NCBI RefSeq assembly: GCF_028640845.1
Contig: NC_080541.1
Coordinates: 174,396,502 to 174,460,501, forward strand
Direction of reading: 5' to 3'
Length of the DNA stretch: 64,000 nucleotides
Source of the DNA: Ahaetulla prasina
Taxonomy: Eukaryota > Chordata > Lepidosauria > Squamata > Colubridae
In this document: positions 57,523-64,000 of the stretch, one piece after another
Layout of the letters: each line of letters opens with the position of its first letter
Numbering within the stretch: the first letter of the stretch is position 1
Made by a program: the position numbers and the translations under genes
The notes under the pieces: model-generated
Databases searched by the model: none
Seen by the model: the letters and a program-made list of their open reading frames with translations, nothing else
What the model was told of the DNA's origin: nothing

Positions 57523-57647
57523 CAGGGGTGTTAAACTTGCGGCCTGTGGGCTGGATGCGTCAGGCGCAGGTCATGCCCAGCCCGGTTTAGCAAAGCGGGA
57601 AGTTGCTATACATCATGTGATATGATGCTGCAAGTTTGACACCCCTG
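57523..57647. mobile_element. hAT MITE (125 bp), CAGGGGTGT family
   Basis: The ends CAGGGGTGTTAAACTTGC and the complement of CAGGGGTGTCAAACTTGC agree at 17 of 18 positions. Flanking 8-mers ATCCAGCT and ATCTATCT match at six of eight. The interior contains 'cggcctgtgggctggatgcg'. Confidence 0.88.
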
Positions 57648-60164
57648 ATCTATCTCCAAGTTGTGGGAGCAGCTTCCTGTTCACTATGTTGAAGCTTTGG
57701 GTAGCTAGCTGTTTCTGACTTAGCATGGATGCAGGTCTTCTGTCCATTCATAGTTCCCTCATACACTTTATATATTTTCTCTCATAAGGTCTGATATTGT
57801 AGTAGCATTCCATCAATTACAAGTTCTATTGTCTCATCGCTATATGGTTTGTCCCAGTAGCCCACTTATGAATCAGACTGTACTGTTCCTCAACATCTGA
57901 TGCAAACCTTGTTAATCAAAGCAATGTCTCAGCCAGCATGACTCTCCTTGTTCATCTCATTCTCATGTTTGAAGTAGGCAGGTAAAGTGTTAGGAGGTCT
58001 TTGCCCAAGGACCTTTCCTGGTAAATTAGGTACCAACATGGTATCCTACATCAAAGGTGGCACTGTAACCACTATGCTACCCAGCCACCAATATAGTTAG
58101 TGTGTGTGCATGTGCGTATGCGTGTCCTCTATGTAGGTGAAACTTTGGGAATATTAGATCACATAAACAAAGCAATAATCATTTGGAGATTTATTTCAAC
58201 AGTTATCGTAGTTCAAGTTTCAGGCTGTTTCTCCAAGTAACACAGTATTCTTTAGTACATAAAATGGTAGCTGTAACAAAAGCAGACAAAGCAACTCTCC
58301 ATACAGAAGAGCATGAAGCAAAGAAGCAAGTTCCAGGGATGAATCTAGAAACAGGAAATGTAGAAGACACTTTCTGACCCATGCAAAAGAAATAAGTAAC
58401 TAAACTTTCTGGGGAAGGAAAGGACACTATCAGAGAAAAGATAGGATTTTGAATCTGTAGAAATCAAAGGGAATATAGCTGCAGCCTATGAGAAGGTAAG
58501 GAGTCATGATAATTGGTGACTTATTGATACAAATGTGTGCCAATTGGATCCATCAGCTCATGAGCTATGCTACTGGCCAAAAACAAGGACCAGGAATGTA
58601 CCAGAATCACTTACAAGAATTATCAAAAACTGAAAGTTATCCTTTTCTGTACAGACAAATAATACCACATAAAGTAACTTTTATTAATTTATGGCATTTC
58701 TACATTGCTCATCTCACCTAAGTGACTATATAATTGTATAACATAAACCTTAAAGGTCTAGGAATAAGTTCAAGAACCTAAAGGATGAAATAGTGTTCTC
58801 ATCCATACTTCATAAAAGAAGGCTGAAAAAGAAAAAAAGGAATACTGAAAATGAATGACTGGCTATTCAAATTATGTTGACAGCAATTATTTGGTTCATG
58901 GTCTCAGTTATGAATGATGGATTGCTGGCATGAGATGAGATGTAGTTCACATAGACTAATAAAAATATGCTTGGAGAAAGCTTGTTAAGTTTGCTCAGGA
59001 GAGTCTTAAATTGAAACCTGTGGGGTTTGAAAGACAAACATTCTGAACAAGAACTTTGGACAAAGACTTATGTAGAAGAAATGGGAGTGTTGCTGTTACT
59101 ATGGCTCACTAAATCTCTCAGTGAAAAAATCAGAAAGAACATTGGCTCATAAAGTTCATGGCCTTCATTTTTTTATACAATAATGCTCATAGTATGGGAA
59201 ATAAGATTTAATAGTTATAATAGAGTCCTTGTGGGATGACTGCTGTGATTGGAATATGACAATTGAAGTATGAAGTTTGTTCAAGAGGAACAAAAGCAAA
59301 AGAAAAGAAAATGCATTCTTTTTAAAGGGAAACATACTATTCTTTAACCTGAGTATGGTAGAGATAGATCTTGGATTTCAAAAAAGTAGATGTTGATCAG
59401 CTCAGGTAAATAGGTAAACATCAGGAGAGATTGGAGGAACTGAATATGTACAATGTTATAAGATTCTATCCTGCAATTGTATTTCTTAACATTTTTATTC
59501 ACTGGATGGGTAAAATGGGTGGGATAATTCGTAACTTGAAGCTTGAAATAAAATTCAAATTCTTATTCAAGAGACTTTTCTAAAAGGGCTTGCTGTAGCA
59601 TGTTCATAAAAATATATTTTCTATGCCTACATGAATTCTCTTTCCAAGCAATCCCATCACTGTAGCTTGGGATGACAGTGATTTCCCTGCCTTTCTTGGC
59701 ATATTTACCAATTTCCTTTTCACTTCCTCATCAACACCTCACCTCAAGTGAAAACTTAGTGTTGCCCAGCTAAGATTATTTTACTTATATAATGCTGCAG
59801 AAGTATGCAACTGCAACTTATGAAAATAATGAAGCAAATTCTATGCCAAGGATAAGAGTGAAGTATTTTAAGATGACACTTTGTCATCCAATTTTCAGAT
59901 TAAATTTTCTTCCCATAATGTCCTAAGAATTGCCTAATATAAATAGAGATAGTGGAAAATACAGATGCTTTCATACAGGCCAAGTAATGCACCTTTTAAT
60001 ACTTGAAACAGTTTTTTCACAAATAATAAAAAGTAATCACACGTATATCCACACACAAAACATATTCAGCAACTTTCAACAAATGTTAGTTATGTAGAAG
60101 AATGAATCATATATAGTGGAAATACAACATTTCTAAAAATGCAAAGGTTTAGGGAATACCTTAT
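57648..60164. other. Unassigned sequence
   Basis: No supported feature. At 58020-58090 the minus strand reads 'ggtggctgggtagcatagtg' and 'gttacagtgccacc', which looks like the 5' half of a tRNA or SINE head, but no B box follows. Confidence 0.4.
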
Positions 60165-60870
60165 TTATCCTTTATTATTATTATTCATTCATTTAATTTG
60201 TACAACTGCCCATCTCACATTTGTGACTCCGGGTGGCTCATATAATTAAAACAACCATTGCAATGTCCTCTTCAAAAATACTTTACTTTTATATGAATTT
60301 ATAAACTATTTTAAAACTACATTAAAACCATAAAATACAAGGACAAAGCCATGTCTTCAGAGTTTTTTTTAAAAAATAAAAGAGTTGTGGATGATTTAAC
60401 TAATAATATTTCAGAGTGGGCACTGCCAGTAAAGACTCTTTTCCTGAATCCCGTCAGATGGCACTGAACCCCTAATGTGTCTCTTCTGCTAGACCTGGTG
60501 AGATAGGTAAAAATATAACTCAGAAAATAACCTGGCCCCATACCATGAAGGGTTTTATGGATCATTACCATAACACATTATCATTGTATTGAACCCAGAA
60601 GCAAACTGGCAATTAATGCAGCTCACAGAGCAGAGATGTAACATGCACTAATTAAGGAATCCACATAATTGCCCATGTCAGTACATGTTGCATCCGCTGA
60701 AACTTCTGGATACTTTTCAAGGGCAGCCCCATACAATAATCCATTCAGGATGTGACCAGGGCATGAATGACTGAGTACAACCTCCTGGTGCAGGAGACAG
60801 GAATCAGTCGTCTCCTTATAGGATTATCTGTGACCTGGATGGGCTATTGAAGCAATGCAATCCAAATTAG
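60165..60870 (-). mobile_element. L2 LINE, old antisense copy
   Basis: Aligning by eye with the younger L2 at 23.5-24.5 kb gives the same order of blocks: 'gccatgtcttcagagtttt', 'taaagactcttttcctgaat', 'ataccatgaagggttttatgg', 'cgctgaaacttctgga' and 'ggcagccccatacaataatc'. Translation of 60571-60317 still contains KTLHGMGPGYF, the L2 FKALHGLGPGYL segment. Many substitutions and stops show it is far older. Confidence 0.85.
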
Positions 60871-62774
60871 GGTAGATCTATGTGGAACTATTTTTCATTA
60901 GCATTTGTGGTTTTCTCACTAATTAATTTCTAATTAGTAGCTAATAATTTACCTTGCTTTGCCTGTTTGCACATAGAATTCAATCTGAAGCCATTTTCCT
61001 AGTTCTCTCTTATAGACTGCACATGTTGATATAGTTAAGTGCACTTCAGTGTTCTTTTTCTGATAATGAACAATACGATACTCCAACACAATCCCCCAGA
61101 AATGGGGTGAGATGAAGTATGTCTTTTAAATATCAAGATTACCTAGTAAAGTAACCTGATGTTTTCCATTTGTCCCATTCAGCACTATATAGCTAATTCT
61201 ATTGAAATCAATGTGATACACTTAGAGTTCAGAGTTTGGATTTTAACAAGTTATTGTGCAGTTTTAGACTGTTGTTTCTCATCCGCATAAACCACATGAC
61301 ACTGTTGATTTAGTAGGCATATGGTATTTATCACACATACTTTTCTTTAAATGCAATACTGTATCAAACACACTATGGTTATGCAATTAATAAGTGGGGA
61401 GAATCACACTTACCAAAACCTGCTGCAGAATTATATTAAACCTGTGCAAAATTGGCCTAATTTTAGGTTAAGAGTTCCACCATAATGTTGCCGATTTCTG
61501 TTTCAGATACCCAATATTTCATTTTATTTCTCCCTTGCTATATTGTTTTCTGATGTATAATCAGAACCATTAACCATAGAATGCAATACTATGGTACCTA
61601 CATATAAACTCTTCCCAGTCCAAAACCTATATTGTTTGAATTTTGATTGACTAGAAAAAGTGTTTCAGAGACCTAGATAATAATTATGAGGTTCTTCAAG
61701 AGCTATTAGGTTTTTCAAGAGCTTTTACCATTCCAATTCAAAAGGGTAATGTATTAACCTACTTATTTTGATTAGAATAGGAATAATTCAGAATAGCATA
61801 AGAATAATTGTTAATATCCAATTCTTGGACTAGGAGCTATTGTTATTAAAACCTACATTTCTATGTCGGTATATTAATCAGCACTACAATGTTTATATTG
61901 TCTTTCCTCACAGACAACAACAATCTCATGATTACTTAATCCAATCTAAACTTAAAGCTTGTTTGTGGTTTCATAATCCTTTGAACTAATTTTAAAAACA
62001 TCAGTTCCCTTGGGGTTTGAGAGTTTATTAGTCAAACGAATGCATTTATTCTATAGTAATGACCTTTCTTTGCCCTTGGCCATAGTGAGAAATGGTCAAG
62101 CTGAACCTGTAAATAAAACTGATAAACCCTCAGATGAACATCTATGATTGGAGATAAGATTGGGGCTTATCTCTATTGATGGGGACTGGTTTATATATCT
62201 CAGTCTTCTCAATCCAATGCCTTCCAGATTTTGTTGGATTCTAGTTTTCAGAATTTGTAGTCAGTGGACTTTCGGCTGTTCTTGTAGAAATTCAAAGAAA
62301 TTAATTCCAATGTCCATGATTCTTAGCTGGATAGCACTATAAATTATGATAGGAAGGTGCAGCATTGCAAAATTTCAGAATCTGGAGAATGATATCAAAA
62401 AGAAAGTCATTTTATAACACCATACTATACTTATAAGCACAGGGGCTTCAAATAAATCTTGAACTTGAGTTTACATAGACTACTCAAAATAATTCTGGAC
62501 AGTGATCAGCTTTTAAAATAAATTGTGGAAGGGCAAGTTTACATAGAATCAGCAATGCAGAATAGTTCCAAATGTGTAGGGACATGACTCTGATTTCTCA
62601 TTGATAGACTATCAAAGCATTTGAAAGAAATGTTTTGCAACATGCCAAAGCACAAACAGAATAATTCTTTTGACATATTAACAGAGCCATGTATTGGCAA
62701 TCAAATGCTGCCCTTGGTCATTCCCATTCTGATGTGTATGTACAGCTATTTTTGAACCATATTTGAAGCATAAG
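60871..62774. other. Unassigned AT-rich sequence
   Basis: No gene seen. At 62215-62275 'aatgccttccagattttgtt' and 'ggattctagttttcagaatt' may be a decayed MITE arm. Confidence 0.4.
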
Positions 62775-62905
62775 AATATATATGTGTATGTATGTATATA
62801 TATATGTGTGTGTGTGTGTGTAGTGTGTATGTGTGTATGTATATGTGTGTATGTGTGTGTATATGTGTGTGTATGTGTGTGTATACACACACATATATTA
62901 AAAGT
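62775..62905. repeat. Imperfect (TG)n/(TATG)n microsatellite
   Basis: About 130 bases of alternating TG, TATG and TA units. The minus-strand frame of His-Thr repeats is a translation of this array. Confidence 0.95.
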
Positions 62906-64000
62906 TTTACAGAGAACATGAAAACTAAAACAAGTAAAACTAATTACAAGTAAAGTAATAAAGAAATGAAGAAAACAGGCAACAGTGCAGACAGAAAGAA
63001 AAAAAAGGAACAGTAAGAAGCTTGTGATTTCCTTTGCGGCAAATATAAATACAATTACAAAATTAACCCTTAATCTATGGTTACAAAAAAACCTTTCCCT
63101 CTTTTGTCTATTATCCAGACTTTTTTTCTAATCAGCAAAACCAAAATATTTTTTTCTAATCATCAAAACCAAAAAAAATGCATTTTTCCATTTCATGCAA
63201 AAAGTTTATAAAAGGTTTCCAGTCAAACATAAATGTAAATACTGTTTTTTTCTCTCTAATCAAAGAGGTTAATCCATGTCCACGGGAAGAGGGAGGACTG
63301 GGGTGGGAAACAAGTAACAAAAAGAAGTTATATTTCAATGACACAAATTCTCCACTCTTTTTGTGAATGTGTTTTGATGCCACGTGACATACATTCATGC
63401 ATAAGGGCATAACACTTACTTGTAACTTTATTAATTTACATCCCAGAATTTCTCTGTTGCCTAATCTTCAGGCTTTAGGCTCTAGACAGTTTACATCACA
63501 GGAAATAAAATGTCAATACAATTACAAGCTATCAGGTTCTGCAGGTCCTGAAGCTGAGATTCTTCATTAGCAGTCCAGCATGTTGCAAAGATTTGTTTCC
63601 TATGATTTGCACAGCCCTCTTAAACAAACCTTTCATGTAATCAGAGACAAAAATTCTAGGACCAGGGCACTCAGTTTACACCTGATTCTGGGTTTCCCAT
63701 CAAAACATAATTTATTCAGAAAAATATTTTTCAGCACGCTCTTCAGTCTTTGGATGTGCTGTACTCTTCTGAAGAGAAAAAAGAACACATATTTTCATGC
63801 AATTTACAAAAGTGAATGCAAGCACTAAGTATACTTTAGGTTCTCCAACTGTGTATTAAAATTTGATACATCCAACTGAATGTACTAAATGTATGTATCA
63901 TATTTTTATATAATGGCTAGATTTCAAAATGATGTTCCTATTTTTAATAAAAAGACAAAATCAGAAAGAATATAGCCAGTGAAATAATTTAATTTTGCAA
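62906..64000. other. Unassigned sequence with a 30-base tandem repeat
   Basis: At about 63120-63178 a unit reading 'tttttctaatcagcaaaacc' followed by 'aaaata' occurs twice with small differences. Otherwise no gene or repeat recognised. Confidence 0.45.

Noticed and set aside
62678..62890. His-Thr repeat protein on the minus strand
   Set aside because: Translation of the TG/TATG microsatellite.

Overview
The window reads as gene-poor nuclear DNA from a squamate reptile, most likely a snake. It is AT-rich, and I can support no host protein-coding exon, tRNA, rRNA or CRISPR array. The organism call rests on the repeats: a tRNA-headed, Bov-B-tailed Sauria-type SINE with a 12-bp target-site duplication (TSD), a Bov-B LINE fragment, CR1-type LINEs whose 3' ends run into pentanucleotide microsatellites ((TTATG)n and (ATTCT)n, the latter equal to AATAG), L2 and R4/Dong LINEs, many hAT-type MITEs with 8-bp TSDs, and a GATA tract of the kind known from snake genomes. 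Species cannot be fixed without a database search.

Layout. 1-5 kb: unassigned sequence, then CR1 3' ends, a microsatellite and a complete Sauria-type SINE. 5.5-9.5 kb: an L2-tailed SINE, four hAT MITEs and an R4/Dong fragment interrupted by one of them. 12.8-18.1 kb: a mariner-like MITE split by a LINE, a Ty3/gypsy fragment (LTR, primer site, start of gag), and two oppositely oriented copies of one LINE family. 19.4-24.5 kb: two hAT MITEs and a young-looking 5'-truncated L2 with an unbroken 3' reverse-transcriptase (RT) reading frame. 24.5-29 kb: mostly unassigned, with a GC-richer stretch near 27.8-28.9 kb that could be regulatory. 29-33.3 kb: hAT, mariner-like, L1, SINE and Bov-B pieces, including an antisense L1 with a perfect 17-bp TSD and a SINE nested in it. 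37.6-40.7 kb: a recent direct tandem duplication of about 1.54 kb. 40.5-44.1 kb: R4/Dong remnants and a LINE carrying a nested solo LTR. 44.8-52.4 kb: scattered SINE, L1 and LINE ends, hairpin MITEs and microsatellites. 52.4-57.2 kb: unusually poor in recognisable repeats. 57.2-64 kb: an R4/Dong fragment with a nested MITE, an old L2 copy and simple repeats.

The coding pieces do not form a pathway. They are fragments of selfish elements, several in parasite/host relationships: the SINE at 5.6 and 32.5 kb shares its 3' tail with the L2 elements, and the Sauria-type SINE has the tail expected for Bov-B. Nested insertions with intact TSDs give a partial order of events. The best leads are the tandem duplication, a hAT hairpin at 36.2 kb whose loop contains a copy of its own flanking DNA, and a solo LTR with a long proline-rich open frame. 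I found nothing I would call a new biological system.
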